Shown piece after piece: positions 10,422 to 18,970 of a DNA stretch of 64,000 bases (its first letter is position 1; every line of letters starts with the position of its first letter). This DNA is from Actinomyces sp. B33. GTDB taxonomy: Bacteria; Actinomycetota; Actinomycetes; Actinomycetales; Actinomycetaceae. Below the pieces are notes generated by a model that saw nothing but the letters and a program-made list of their open reading frames with translations, was not told the DNA's origin and did no database searches. Where the stretch lies: contig NZ_JAMRYR010000004.1 of the NCBI RefSeq assembly GCF_028437565.1, positions 330,237 through 394,236 of the forward strand, in the 5' to 3' direction. A program made the translations under genes and the position numbers.

Positions 10422-10456
10422 CAGCGCCCGACCGGCACGGGACCGGTCGGGCGCTG
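10422..10456 (-). terminator. Terminator of the pta-ackA operon
   Basis: A perfect 14-bp stem (10422-10435 with 10443-10456) and a 7-base loop, just after the ackA stop on the minus strand and before nadE. Confidence 0.8.
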
Positions 10457-10474
10457 GACGCGACGGGACCGGGG

Positions 10475-11668
10475 TCAGACGAGGGTGAGGGCCTGTCGGG
10501 CGATGGCGAGCTCCTCGTTCGTGGGGACGACCATCACCCGGACGGTGGAGTCGTCGGTCGAGATCGTCCGGGCCTCGTCCGAGCGGGCGGCGTTCGCGTC
10601 GGCGTCGATGGAGACGCCGAAGGGGGCAAGGCGCTCGCACACCTCGCGGCGCAGGTCGGCGTCGTTCTCCCCGATGCCCGCGGTGAAGGTCAGGACGTCC
10701 AGGCCGCCGAGCTCGGCCGTGTACGAGCCGATGTACTTGACGATGCGGGTGACGACGATGTCGAGGGCGAGGCGGGCGCGGTCGCGCTCGGCGCCCTTGG
10801 GGCCCTCGGCCATCAGGCGCACGGCCCGCATGTCGTTGTTCCCGGTCAGGCCCTTGAGCCCGGACTTCTTGTTGAAGAGGTCGTCGAGCTCGTCGACGAG
10901 CATTCCGCCCTGGCGGCGCAGGTGGAAGACGACGGCCGGATCGATGTCGCCCGTGCGGGTGCCCATGACGAGTCCTTCGAGGGGCGTCAGACCCATCGAG
11001 GTGTCGATCGCGCGGCCCGCGTCGACGGCGGACACGGAGGCGCCGTTGCCGAGGTGGAGGACGATCTGACGCAGGTCGGAACGGCCGAGGAGCTCGCCGA
11101 CGCGGGTCGAGACGAACTGGTGGGAGGTGCCGTGGGCGCCGTAGCGGCGCACGGAGAACTTCTCCGCGGTCGCGCGGTCGAGCGCGTAGGTCGCGGTCGC
11201 CTCGGGCAGCTGGCGGAAGAACGCGGTGTCGAAGACGGCGACGTGGGGGATGTCGCTCATGAGCTCGCGGGCGACGTCGATGCCCTTGAGGTGGGCGGGG
11301 TTGTGCAGGGGGGCGAGGGCGCACAGCTCCTGGATGAGGCCCCGGACCTCGTCGGTGATGAGCGCGGGCCCGTCGAAGTACTTGCCCCCCTGGACGATGC
11401 GGTGGCCGACGGCGACGACGTGGGATTCGGCCAGGTTCGGGCCGACCTCGTCGAAGAGGCGCAGGACCTCGCGCATCCCGGCCTCGTGATCGGCGACCGG
11501 CTCGTGGAGGTCGACGATCGCGTCGCCGTACTTGTGCTGGATGTGCCCCTCGGACTCCCCGATCTTCTCGACGAGGCCCTTGGCGATGCCGTCGCCGGTG
11601 GCCGGGTCGATGAGCTGGTACTTGATGGAGGAGGAGCCGGAGTTGATGACGAGGACGGTCTGGGACAC
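10475..11668 (-). CDS. ackA: Acetate kinase
   Basis: Interconverts acetyl phosphate plus ADP with acetate plus ATP, giving substrate-level ATP during fermentation. At 397 residues it is full length. Family signatures are VLVINSGSSSIKY at the N-terminus, the substrate region VGHRIVQGG, HGTSHQFVS, the nucleotide loop LHLGNGAS and the late FTAGIGEN. It lies 76 bases downstream of pta on the minus strand and ends at the strong hairpin 10422-10456. Confidence 0.98.
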   Translation of the reverse strand: MSQTVLVINSGSSSIKYQLIDPATGDGIAKGLVEKIGESEGHIQHKYGDAIVDLHEPVADHEAGMREVLRLFDEVGPNLAESHVVAVGHRIVQGGKYFDGPALITDEVRGLIQELCALAPLHNPAHLKGIDVARELMSDIPHVAVFDTAFFRQLPEATATYALDRATAEKFSVRRYGAHGTSHQFVSTRVGELLGRSDLRQIVLHLGNGASVSAVDAGRAIDTSMGLTPLEGLVMGTRTGDIDPAVVFHLRRQGGMLVDELDDLFNKKSGLKGLTGNNDMRAVRLMAEGPKGAERDRARLALDIVVTRIVKYIGSYTAELGGLDVLTFTAGIGENDADLRREVCERLAPFGVSIDADANAARSDEARTISTDDSTVRVMVVPTNEELAIARQALTLV

Positions 11669-11744
11669 GGGGATCGGCCTTTCGGGGTCGTATCTGGGGG
11701 AAGGGGCGAGGGCGGGCCGGGGCGCGCGACCCCGGCCCCGGCCC

Positions 11745-13244
11745 TCAGCCCTGGGCCTGGACGGCGGTCAGGGCGACGGTGTTGACGATGTCCTCGACGA
11801 GGGCGCCGCGGGACAGGTCGTTGACGGGCTTGTTGAGGCCCTGGAGGACGGGGCCGACGGCGACGGCGCCGGAGGAGCGCTGAACCGCCTTGTAGCCGAT
11901 GTTGCCGGCTTCGAGCGAGGGGAAGACGAAGACGGTGGCCTGACCGGCGACGGGCGAGTCCGGGAGCTTGGTGGCGGCGACCGACGGGTCGACGGCGGCG
12001 TCGAACTGGATCGGGCCCTCGACGGCCAGGTCGGGCGCCTTCTCGCGCAGGATCCTCGTGGCCTCGACGACGGCGTCGACGTCGGGGCCGGAGCCGGACG
12101 AGCCGGTCGAGTAGGAGAGCATGGCGACCTTCGGGTCGACGCCGAAGCGGGCGGCGGTGGCCGCCGAGGAGATCGCGATGTCGGCGAGCTGCTCGGGGGT
12201 CGGGTTCGGGTTGACGGCGCAATCGCCGAAGGCCCACACCCGGTCCTTCATCAGCATGAGGAAGATCGACGAGACGATGGACACGCCGGGAGCGGTCTTG
12301 ATGATCTGGAAGGAGGGGACGATCGTGTGGGCGGTCGTGTGGGCGGCGCCCGAGACCATGCCGTCGGCGTCCCCCATGTGGACCATCATCGTGCCGAAGT
12401 AGGACACGTCGGCGACGGTGTCGCGCGCCTGCTCGAGGGTGACGCCCTTCTTCTCGCGCAGGCGGGCGAACTCGGCGGCGTACTTCTCGCGCAGCTCGGG
12501 GTCGTCGACGGAGACGACGCGGGCGGCCGACACGTCGACGCCGAGCTCGGCGGCGCGAGCCGCGATCCGGGACTCGTCGCCGACGAGGATGACATCGGCG
12601 ATCCGCCGGGCGATGACCTCGGCGGCGGCCAGGAGGACGCGGTCGTCCTCGGGCTCGGGAAGGACGATGCGCTTGCGGTCGGCGCGCGCCCGGTCGATGA
12701 GGTCGGCCTGGAAGGACTCCGGGGTGACGGCGGCGGGGGCGGGGGAGTCGACGAGGGCGTCGACGGCGGCCCCGTCCAGGGGCAGGGGCAGGACGAGGGC
12801 GTCGCCCGCGATCGCCGAGGCGTGGGCGGCGGGCAGGACGACGGCGCAGATCTCGGCCTGGTGGGCGGCGGCGCGCGTGCGGGCGACGAGGACCTCCTCG
12901 GCGAGGAGCTCGGCGTCGACCCCGTCGGCGTCGAGGACGAGGACGACGCCGGCGCGGGCGCTCGCGGCGAGATCGAGGTCCCAGCCCAGGGCGTCGAAGG
13001 TGCGCGCGTCGGCCTCGTCGACCCCGTCGACGAGCACGTAGTCCGCGTCCTCGGCGCGCACGGCCTCGAGGGCCGCGGCGAGGGCGCCCGTCGGATTCGC
13101 GGCGGCGGCCTGGGGGGTCGTTCCGGCGAAGGCGCCGAGGCGGGCCAGGGAGCCGCGAGAGGCCAGGGCCTCGGCGAGGGCGTCGCGGACCGCGGCGGCG
13201 GTGTCGGACGATCCGGGTCCTACGACGATGTAGCGGGAAGTCAC
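11745..13244 (-). CDS. pta: Phosphate acetyltransferase, short form
   Basis: Converts acetyl-CoA and phosphate to acetyl phosphate. The catalytic PTA_PTB domain occupies about residues 175-495 (RKRIVLPEPEDDRVL, FGTMMVHMGDADGMVSGAAH, SYSTGSSGSGPDVD). The protein has only 499 residues, against roughly 690-715 for typical long Pta enzymes. The N-terminal about 170 residues look like a degenerate BioD-type domain without a P-loop, and no DRTGG domain is visible. GTG 13244 is preceded by AAGGAGCTCTT. First gene of pta-ackA; divergent from the DUF3017 gene. Confidence 0.93.
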   Translation of the reverse strand: MTSRYIVVGPGSSDTAAAVRDALAEALASRGSLARLGAFAGTTPQAAAANPTGALAAALEAVRAEDADYVLVDGVDEADARTFDALGWDLDLAASARAGVVLVLDADGVDAELLAEEVLVARTRAAAHQAEICAVVLPAAHASAIAGDALVLPLPLDGAAVDALVDSPAPAAVTPESFQADLIDRARADRKRIVLPEPEDDRVLLAAAEVIARRIADVILVGDESRIAARAAELGVDVSAARVVSVDDPELREKYAAEFARLREKKGVTLEQARDTVADVSYFGTMMVHMGDADGMVSGAAHTTAHTIVPSFQIIKTAPGVSIVSSIFLMLMKDRVWAFGDCAVNPNPTPEQLADIAISSAATAARFGVDPKVAMLSYSTGSSGSGPDVDAVVEATRILREKAPDLAVEGPIQFDAAVDPSVAATKLPDSPVAGQATVFVFPSLEAGNIGYKAVQRSSGAVAVGPVLQGLNKPVNDLSRGALVEDIVNTVALTAVQAQG

Positions 13245-13293
13245 AAGAGCTCCTTCGTTCAGGTCCGTGCGGCCCGCGTCGAACCGCGTGCAC

Positions 13294-13299
13294 ATCCTA
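13294..13299 (-). promoter_or_regulatory. -10 box for pta-ackA
   Basis: On the minus strand this reads TAGGAT, 49 bases before the GTG start of pta. No clear -35 element is seen. Confidence 0.4.
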
Positions 13300-13357
13300 T
13301 CGCCGTTCGGCTCGGTCCCGGCCCGCGCGGAGGCGGTGGCCGGGTGTGCGATCGCGC

Positions 13358-13363
13358 TAGTCT
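13358..13363 (+). promoter_or_regulatory. -10 box of a leaderless promoter (DUF3017 gene)
   Basis: TAGTCT, 7 bases before GTG 13371. This spacing places the transcript start at or next to the start codon. Confidence 0.5.
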
Positions 13364-13370
13364 GAGTGAC

Positions 13371-13664
13371 GTGCTCCACCCAGACGACCCCTCGGCCCGC
13401 GGCCGCGCCGCCGGCCTCGTCGCGCTCGCGGCCGCCCTGGGCGGCCTGGGAGTCCTCGTCGGCCTCATCGCGACGGATCATCCCCACCGGGCCGTCCACG
13501 TCCTCGTCGCGGTCCTCGCGCTTTTGGCGCTCCTGCGCCTGTGGATCCCCGGCAGGCCGTGGTTCTCCTCCCGGAACCGGTGGGCCGATGCTGCGGTTCT
13601 GGGCGGCGTCGCGCTGGCGATCTGGTACTTGGCGCCGTTCACCGCGACCGTCGGGATCGGCTGA
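13371..13664 (+). CDS. DUF3017-type small membrane protein
   Basis: 97 residues with three predicted membrane helices (about 14-32, 37-55, 70-90) separated by short basic loops ([16 protein letters not shown]). This fits the actinobacterial DUF3017 family, whose function is unknown and which often lies near one-carbon or TCA-cycle genes. GTG 13371 has no ribosome site, but the -10 box at 13358 predicts a leaderless mRNA. The same frame is open far upstream, antisense to pta, which is not coding. It precedes icd by 113 bases. Confidence 0.65.
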   Translation: MLHPDDPSARGRAAGLVALAAALGGLGVLVGLIATDHPHRAVHVLVAVLALLALLRLWIPGRPWFSSRNRWADAAVLGGVALAIWYLAPFTATVGIG

Positions 13665-13777
13665 GACCCGCCCTCGTGCGGGAACAGCCCACCGAAGTAT
13701 CTCGATGTCGAGTAATCTGGGGGGCAGGGGAGGCCCGGGCGCACGGCCCGGACCCGCTACGGCCCGCGGGAGGGGAT

Positions 13778-14995
13778 ATGGCGCTGATTTCAGTGAAAGG
13801 ACCCGTCGTCGAACTCGATGGGGACGAGATGACGCGGATCATCTGGCAGTTCATCAAGGAGCGGTTGATCCACCCGTACCTCGACGTCGACCTGCGCTAC
13901 TACGACCTGTCGGTGACCCACCGGGACGCCACCGACGACCAGGTGACCATCGATGCCGCGCATGCGATCAAGGAGCACGGCGTCGGCATCAAATGCGCGA
14001 CCATCACCCCCGATGAGGCTCGCGTCGAGGAGTTCGGGCTCAAGAAGATGTGGAAGAGCCCCAACGGGACCATCCGCAACATCCTCGGCGGCGTGATCTT
14101 CCGCGAGCCGATCATCATCTCGAACATCCCCCGCCTCGTCCCCGGGTGGACCAAGCCCATCGTCGTCGGCCGCCACGCCTTCGGCGACCAGTACCGCGCG
14201 ACCGACTTCGCCGTGCCCGGGCCGGGGACCATCACCCTGACCTACACGCCCGACGACGGGTCGGCCCCCATCGAGCACGAGGTCGTGCGCATCCCCGAGG
14301 GCGGGGGAGTGGCCATGGGCATGTACAACTTCACCCAGTCGATCATCGACTTCGCCCGCGCCTCGTTCTCCTACGGGCTCTCGCGCGGCTACCCCGTCTA
14401 CCTGTCGACGAAGAACACGATCCTCAAGGCCTACGACGGCGCCTTCAAGGACATCTTCCAGGACGTCTACGACCGCGAGTTCAAAGCGGACTTCGAGGCC
14501 GCGGGGTTGACCTACGAGCACCGCCTCATCGACGACATGGTCGCCTCCTCCCTCAAGTGGGAGGGCGGCTACGTGTGGGCCTGCAAGAACTACGACGGCG
14601 ACGTCCAGTCCGACACCGTCGCCCAGGGCTTCGGGTCCCTCGGGCTGATGACCTCCGTCCTCGTCACCCCCGACGGGCGGACGATGGAGGCGGAGGCCGC
14701 CCACGGCACCGTCACCCGCCACTACCGGCGCCACCAGGCGGGGGAGCCGACCTCGACGAACCCCATCGCGTCGATCTTCGCGTGGACCAGGGGACTGGCC
14801 CACCGCGGCGCCCTCGACTCGACCCCCGAGGTCGTCGGCTTCGCGCGCGCCCTCGAGGACACGGTGATCCGCACCGTCGAATCCGGCCGGATGACGAAGG
14901 ACCTCGCGCGCCTGGTCGGCCCCGACCAGGAGTGGCTGACGACCGAGCAGTTCCTCGCCGCCCTCGACGAGAACCTCGCCCGGGCCCTCGCCTGA
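13778..14995 (+). CDS. icd: Isocitrate dehydrogenase, NADP-type, homodimeric class
   Basis: Oxidatively decarboxylates isocitrate to 2-oxoglutarate. The 405 residues fit the eukaryote-like homodimeric class rather than the E. coli class. The sequence shows [14 protein letters not shown] at the N-terminus, [13 protein letters not shown] for substrate, the metal-binding [22 protein letters not shown] and the coenzyme-binding [15 protein letters not shown] 13778 follows GGGAGGGGAT. A TAATCT hexamer at 13713-13718 may be its -10 box. It is monocistronic, ending in the hairpin at 15007-15036. Confidence 0.97.
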   Translation: MALISVKGPVVELDGDEMTRIIWQFIKERLIHPYLDVDLRYYDLSVTHRDATDDQVTIDAAHAIKEHGVGIKCATITPDEARVEEFGLKKMWKSPNGTIRNILGGVIFREPIIISNIPRLVPGWTKPIVVGRHAFGDQYRATDFAVPGPGTITLTYTPDDGSAPIEHEVVRIPEGGGVAMGMYNFTQSIIDFARASFSYGLSRGYPVYLSTKNTILKAYDGAFKDIFQDVYDREFKADFEAAGLTYEHRLIDDMVASSLKWEGGYVWACKNYDGDVQSDTVAQGFGSLGLMTSVLVTPDGRTMEAEAAHGTVTRHYRRHQAGEPTSTNPIASIFAWTRGLAHRGALDSTPEVVGFARALEDTVIRTVESGRMTKDLARLVGPDQEWLTTEQFLAALDENLARALA

Positions 14996-15006
14996 GACGA
15001 ACGGGA

Positions 15007-15036
15007 GGGGGCGGCGGGGGAGGCCCCGCCGCCCCC
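15007..15036 (+). terminator. Terminator of icd
   Basis: A perfect 13-bp GC stem (15007-15019 with 15024-15036) and the 4-base loop GAGG, 12 bases after the icd stop. Confidence 0.8.
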
Positions 15037-15169
15037 GATTCCTGCGTCTGCCCCCTCGAATAACAGCGGGCGAACGGCGGTATTCCGCCATGTGGGAGGA
15101 GATGCGGACGGGTCCTCCCGTGGGGCACTCTGTCCGCGTTCTACCGGCCCCAGTCAGCAAGGCAGGCAT

Positions 15170-16501
15170 ATGCGCACGTTCCTCCGCAACTCCGGCATCC
15201 TCGTATGGGTCCTCACGGCGATCGTCCTCGCCCTCGTCCTCGGGTCCATCACCATCGGCGGGAACCACCTGATCCCCGTCGGAGTCGGGCGCGTCTTCGC
15301 GACCTTCTCCGACCTGTTCAGCCAGTTCCTCTCCTTCTCGATCCCCCTGATCATCATCGGCCTGGTCACTCCGGCCATCGCCGACCTCGGACGGGGCGCG
15401 GGCCGCTGGCTGGCGATCACCGCGGCCATCGCCTACGGATCGACCCTCTTCGCCGGATTCCTCACCTACGCGGTGTGCGCCGCCGTATTCCCCCGGATCC
15501 TCGACGCCTCCTCCCTCAGCGACGTCGCCGAGCCCGGGTCGGCGCTGACCTCCTACTTCAGCGTCGAGATGCCCGCGGCCGTCCCCGTGATGACCGCGCT
15601 CCTCCTCTCCTTCGTCATCGGCATCGGCCTGTCGATGGTGCCCCGCGGCGTCCTGCGCAAGGGCTCCATCGAGTTCCGCGCGATCATCACGCGCCTCATC
15701 GAGACGATCATCATCCCGCTCCTGCCCCTGCACATCTTCGGCATCTTCCTCAACCTCACCTACACCGGCGAGGCTTGGTCGATCATGCACACCCTCGTGC
15801 GCGTCGTCGTCGTTGTCCTCCTCCTCGAGGTCGTCATCCTCGGCGCCCAATACCTCCTGGCCGGCGCCGTCGCCGGCGTCAACCCCCTCACCGCCATCGC
15901 GACGATGATGCCCGCCTACCTCACCGCCCTGGGCACCTCCTCGTCGGCCGCGACGATCCCCGTCACCCTGCGCCAGGCGAAGAAGAACGGCGTGTCCGAC
16001 GCCGTCGCCTCCTTCACCGTCCCCCTGTGCGCGACGATCCATCTGGCCGGGTCCACCTCGAAGATCTTCGCCTTCGCCTTCGCGATCGTCCTCACCCAGG
16101 GGATCCCGGTCGGCCCGATCCAGTGGGTCGGCTTCATCTTCATGCTCGGCATCACCATGGTCGCCGCCCCGGGAGTCCCCGGCGGGGCGATCGTCGCCGC
16201 CACCGGCATCCTGTCGTCGATGCTCGGCTTCGACGACGCCCAGGTCGCCCTGATGATCGCGACCTACATCGCCCTCGACTCCTTCGGCACCGCCACCAAC
16301 GTCACCGGCGACGGCGCGATCGCGCTCATCGTCGACCGGATGACCGGGGGCCGCCTCGGCGACGAGGGGGACCCCCGCAACGCCCAGGAGCTGTCCTTCG
16401 ACGGGATGAAGTACCTCGACCGCGTCTCGGTCGAGGGCGTCGTCAGCCCCGAGGAGCTCGCCGAGTCCGCGGCGCGCAACGGCGCCGACGCCTCCGCCTG
16501 A
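15170..16501 (+). CDS. Dicarboxylate/amino acid:cation symporter (DAACS family)
   Basis: A 443-residue inner-membrane secondary transporter that takes up dicarboxylates or acidic/neutral amino acids with Na+ or H+. The serine-rich hairpin-loop motif is present (TSSSAATIPVTLRQAKK). So are the hydrophobic re-entrant region (AAPGVPGGAIVAATGI) and the substrate/cation motif of the last helices (SFGTATNVTGDGAIALIVDRM). ATG 15170 is preceded by AAGGCAGG; an upstream in-frame start lacks family similarity. It stands alone between two hairpins. Its neighbour icd suggests a C4-dicarboxylate or glutamate link, but the substrate is undetermined. Confidence 0.9.
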   Translation: MRTFLRNSGILVWVLTAIVLALVLGSITIGGNHLIPVGVGRVFATFSDLFSQFLSFSIPLIIIGLVTPAIADLGRGAGRWLAITAAIAYGSTLFAGFLTYAVCAAVFPRILDASSLSDVAEPGSALTSYFSVEMPAAVPVMTALLLSFVIGIGLSMVPRGVLRKGSIEFRAIITRLIETIIIPLLPLHIFGIFLNLTYTGEAWSIMHTLVRVVVVVLLLEVVILGAQYLLAGAVAGVNPLTAIATMMPAYLTALGTSSSAATIPVTLRQAKKNGVSDAVASFTVPLCATIHLAGSTSKIFAFAFAIVLTQGIPVGPIQWVGFIFMLGITMVAAPGVPGGAIVAATGILSSMLGFDDAQVALMIATYIALDSFGTATNVTGDGAIALIVDRMTGGRLGDEGDPRNAQELSFDGMKYLDRVSVEGVVSPEELAESAARNGADASA

Positions 16502-16526
16502 TCCCGGGGGCCGCCTCCTCGCGGGC

Positions 16527-16570
16527 CCGGGGCGCCTGCCCGTCGGGGCCGTCGCCGGACGGCGCCCCGG
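16527..16570 (+). terminator. Probable terminator after the symporter gene
   Basis: 10-bp arms CCGGGGCGCC / GGCGCCCCGG around a 24-base loop, ending 25 bases before the -10 box of the next gene. Confidence 0.5.
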
Positions 16571-16594
16571 CCCCCGGCCCGCCCCCGCCCGTCC

Positions 16595-16600
16595 TAGACT
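16595..16600 (+). promoter_or_regulatory. -10 box of the phosphofructokinase gene
   Basis: TAGACT within CCTAGACTGG, 54 bases before the start codon. The same core occurs before galK (53085) and the lipoprotein gene (59494). Confidence 0.6.
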
Positions 16601-16654
16601 GGACGCGACTCGCGCGCCCGCGAGCCGCACCCGAGGGAAACGGAGCAATCCGGC

Positions 16655-18931
16655 ATGGAAACCGCTGAGCAGACCGCCGTCGACCTGCGCCTGGGCGTCC
16701 TCACCTCCGGGGGAGACGCCCAGGGGATGAACGCCGCCGTCCGAGCCGTCGTGCGCACCGCCCTGGCGATGGGGGCCCAGCCCTACGCGATCCTCGAGGG
16801 ATGGGCCGGGGCGGTCAGCGGCGGCGACGCCATCAAGCGGATGGGCTGGTCGGACGTCTCGAGCATCCTCGCCGAGGGCGGCACCGTCATCGGAACCGCC
16901 CGGTGCCCCGAGTTCCGCGACTACGAGGGCCGCCACGCCGCCGCCCTCCACCTCGTCGAGCGCGGCATCGACCGCCTCGTCGTCATCGGCGGCGACGGAT
17001 CCCTGTCGGGCACCGACGAGTTCCGCGGCGAATGGGCCCAGCACATCGCCGAGCTCGTCGACGAGGGCGCCATCTCCCCCGAGACGGCCGCCGCCCACCC
17101 CGACCTCGTCGTCGTCGGCCTCGTCGGCTCCATCGACAACGACATGGTCGGCACCGACATGACGATCGGCGCCGACACCGCCCTCCACCGCATCGTCGAC
17201 GCCATCGACCAGCTGACGAGCACCGCGGCCTCCCACCAGAGGACCTTCGTCGTCGAGGTCATGGGCCGCCACTGCGGCTACCTCCCCCTCATGGCGGCCG
17301 TCGCCGGCGGCGCCGACTACGTCTTCACCCCCGAGGACCCCGCCGGGCCCGACTGGCCCGACGACCTCGCCGAGCACCTGCGCCTCGGGCGCGAGGCGGG
17401 GCGGCGCGAGTCGATCGTCCTCGTCGCCGAGGGGGCCACCGACCGCGACGGCACTCTCCTGACGACCCAGCTCATCGCCGACACCATCAAGGAACGCACC
17501 GGCGAGGACGCCCGCGTGACGATCCTCGGCCACGTCCAGCGCGGCGGCGCCCCCTCCGCCTACGACCGCTGGATGTCGACGATCCTCGGCTTCGCCGCCG
17601 CCCAGGAGGTCCTCACCCGCACCGGCGACGACGCCCCGTGCATCCTCGGCGTCCGGCACAACCGGATCACCCGCATCCCCCTGATGACGGCCGTCCGGAA
17701 CACCCGCGCCGTCAAGGACCTCGTCGCCGCCGGCGACTACGCCGCCGCCCAGGCCTCGCGCGGGCGCTCCTTCACGATGATGGTCGGCATCAACGAGATC
17801 CTCTCGACTCCTCCCCAACTGGCCCCCGACCCGACGGGCTCCCCCCGCAGGATCGCCGTCCTCCACGCCGGCGGGCTCGCCCCCGGGATGAACACCGCAG
17901 CCAGGGCCGCCGTCCGCCTGGGCATCGCCCGGGGCTGGACGATGCTCGGCGTCGACGGCTCCTGGAAGGGCCTGGCCGACAGCGCGGTCCGCGAGCTCAC
18001 CTGGGCCGACGTCGAGGGGTGGGCGTTCAAGGGCGGCGCCGAGCTCGGCACTCGCAGGGACATTCCCGAGGTCGAGGAGTTCTACGCGCTGGGCAGGGCC
18101 ATCGAGCGCAACTCCATCGACGCGCTCCTCGTCATCGGCGGGCTCAACGCCTACCTCGCGGTCAAGGCGATGATGACCGAGCGGGACCGCTACCCCGCGT
18201 TCCGCATCCCCATCGTCCTCGTCCCCGCGAGCATCGACAACAACCTGCCCGGATCGGAGCTGGCGATCGGCGCCGACACCGCCCTGAACAACGCCGTCTG
18301 GGCGCTCGACCGGATCAAGGAGTCGGCCGCCGCCACCCGCCGGTGCTTCGTCGCCGAGGTCATGGGCCGGCGCTGCGGCTACCTCACGCTGATGTCGGCC
18401 CTCGCCTCGGGCGCCGAGTACGCCTACCTCAACGAGGACGACATCGACCTGGAGGATATCGTGCGCGACACGCGGACGATGTCGACGAGCTTCGACCGGG
18501 GGCGCCGCCTCTTCCTCGTCCTCGTCAACGAGGCCGTCTCGAAATTCTACGACCGGGGGTTCCTCGCCTCGGTCTTCGAGGCCGAGGCCGACGGCAAGTA
18601 CGACGTGCGCCACTCCGCCCTCGGCCACCTCCAGCAGGGCGGGGCTCCCAGCCCCTTCGACCGGCTGCTCGCCACGCGCCTGGCCAATCGGGCCCTCGAG
18701 CACATCCAGAACCAGTTCACCCGCGGCGAGTCCGAGGGTGTCTACATCGGGCAGGTCGGCAACCGGATCGAGGCCCGGCTCGTCAAGAACATGTTCGAGG
18801 ACCTCGACATCCGCAACCGGCGCCCCTTCTCCCAGTGGTGGCACGAGCTGACCCCGATCCACCGGGTCGTGTCGATCCAGGGCGAAGAGCCGGTGACCGC
18901 CCGCATCCGAATCGCGGACGCCCAGGCGTGA
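16655..18931 (+). CDS. 6-phosphofructokinase, eukaryote-like double-domain form
   Basis: Phosphorylates fructose-6-phosphate. The 758 residues are two tandem PFK domains, about twice the usual bacterial 320. The N-terminal half (about 1-385) is catalytic: SGGDAQGMNAAVR, GGDGS at 112-116, and SIDND with catalytic Asp161. Gly115 and Gly158 sit where ATP-dependent enzymes have glycine and pyrophosphate enzymes have Asp and Lys, so ATP is the likely donor. In the C-terminal half (about 390-758) the motifs have decayed (GGLAPGMN, IGGLNA, SIDNN), which suggests a regulatory domain as in animal and fungal PFK. ATG 16655 has GAGGGAAACGGAG upstream. It is followed by pgi. Confidence 0.9.
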   Translation: METAEQTAVDLRLGVLTSGGDAQGMNAAVRAVVRTALAMGAQPYAILEGWAGAVSGGDAIKRMGWSDVSSILAEGGTVIGTARCPEFRDYEGRHAAALHLVERGIDRLVVIGGDGSLSGTDEFRGEWAQHIAELVDEGAISPETAAAHPDLVVVGLVGSIDNDMVGTDMTIGADTALHRIVDAIDQLTSTAASHQRTFVVEVMGRHCGYLPLMAAVAGGADYVFTPEDPAGPDWPDDLAEHLRLGREAGRRESIVLVAEGATDRDGTLLTTQLIADTIKERTGEDARVTILGHVQRGGAPSAYDRWMSTILGFAAAQEVLTRTGDDAPCILGVRHNRITRIPLMTAVRNTRAVKDLVAAGDYAAAQASRGRSFTMMVGINEILSTPPQLAPDPTGSPRRIAVLHAGGLAPGMNTAARAAVRLGIARGWTMLGVDGSWKGLADSAVRELTWADVEGWAFKGGAELGTRRDIPEVEEFYALGRAIERNSIDALLVIGGLNAYLAVKAMMTERDRYPAFRIPIVLVPASIDNNLPGSELAIGADTALNNAVWALDRIKESAAATRRCFVAEVMGRRCGYLTLMSALASGAEYAYLNEDDIDLEDIVRDTRTMSTSFDRGRRLFLVLVNEAVSKFYDRGFLASVFEAEADGKYDVRHSALGHLQQGGAPSPFDRLLATRLANRALEHIQNQFTRGESEGVYIGQVGNRIEARLVKNMFEDLDIRNRRPFSQWWHELTPIHRVVSIQGEEPVTARIRIADAQA

Positions 18932-18935
18932 CGGG

Positions 18936-18941
18936 TAGTCT
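18936..18941 (+). promoter_or_regulatory. -10 box of pgi
   Basis: TAGTCT, 29 bases before the pgi start and just after the phosphofructokinase stop; pgi may have its own promoter. Confidence 0.45.
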
Positions 18942-18970
18942 GCAGGCCGTTGACGACGACAGGAGATGAC

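Noticed and set aside
16655..18931. Pyrophosphate-dependent phosphofructokinase
   Set aside because: GGDGS and G-S-IDND carry glycines at the two positions that are Asp and Lys in pyrophosphate-dependent enzymes, so ATP is the better prediction.
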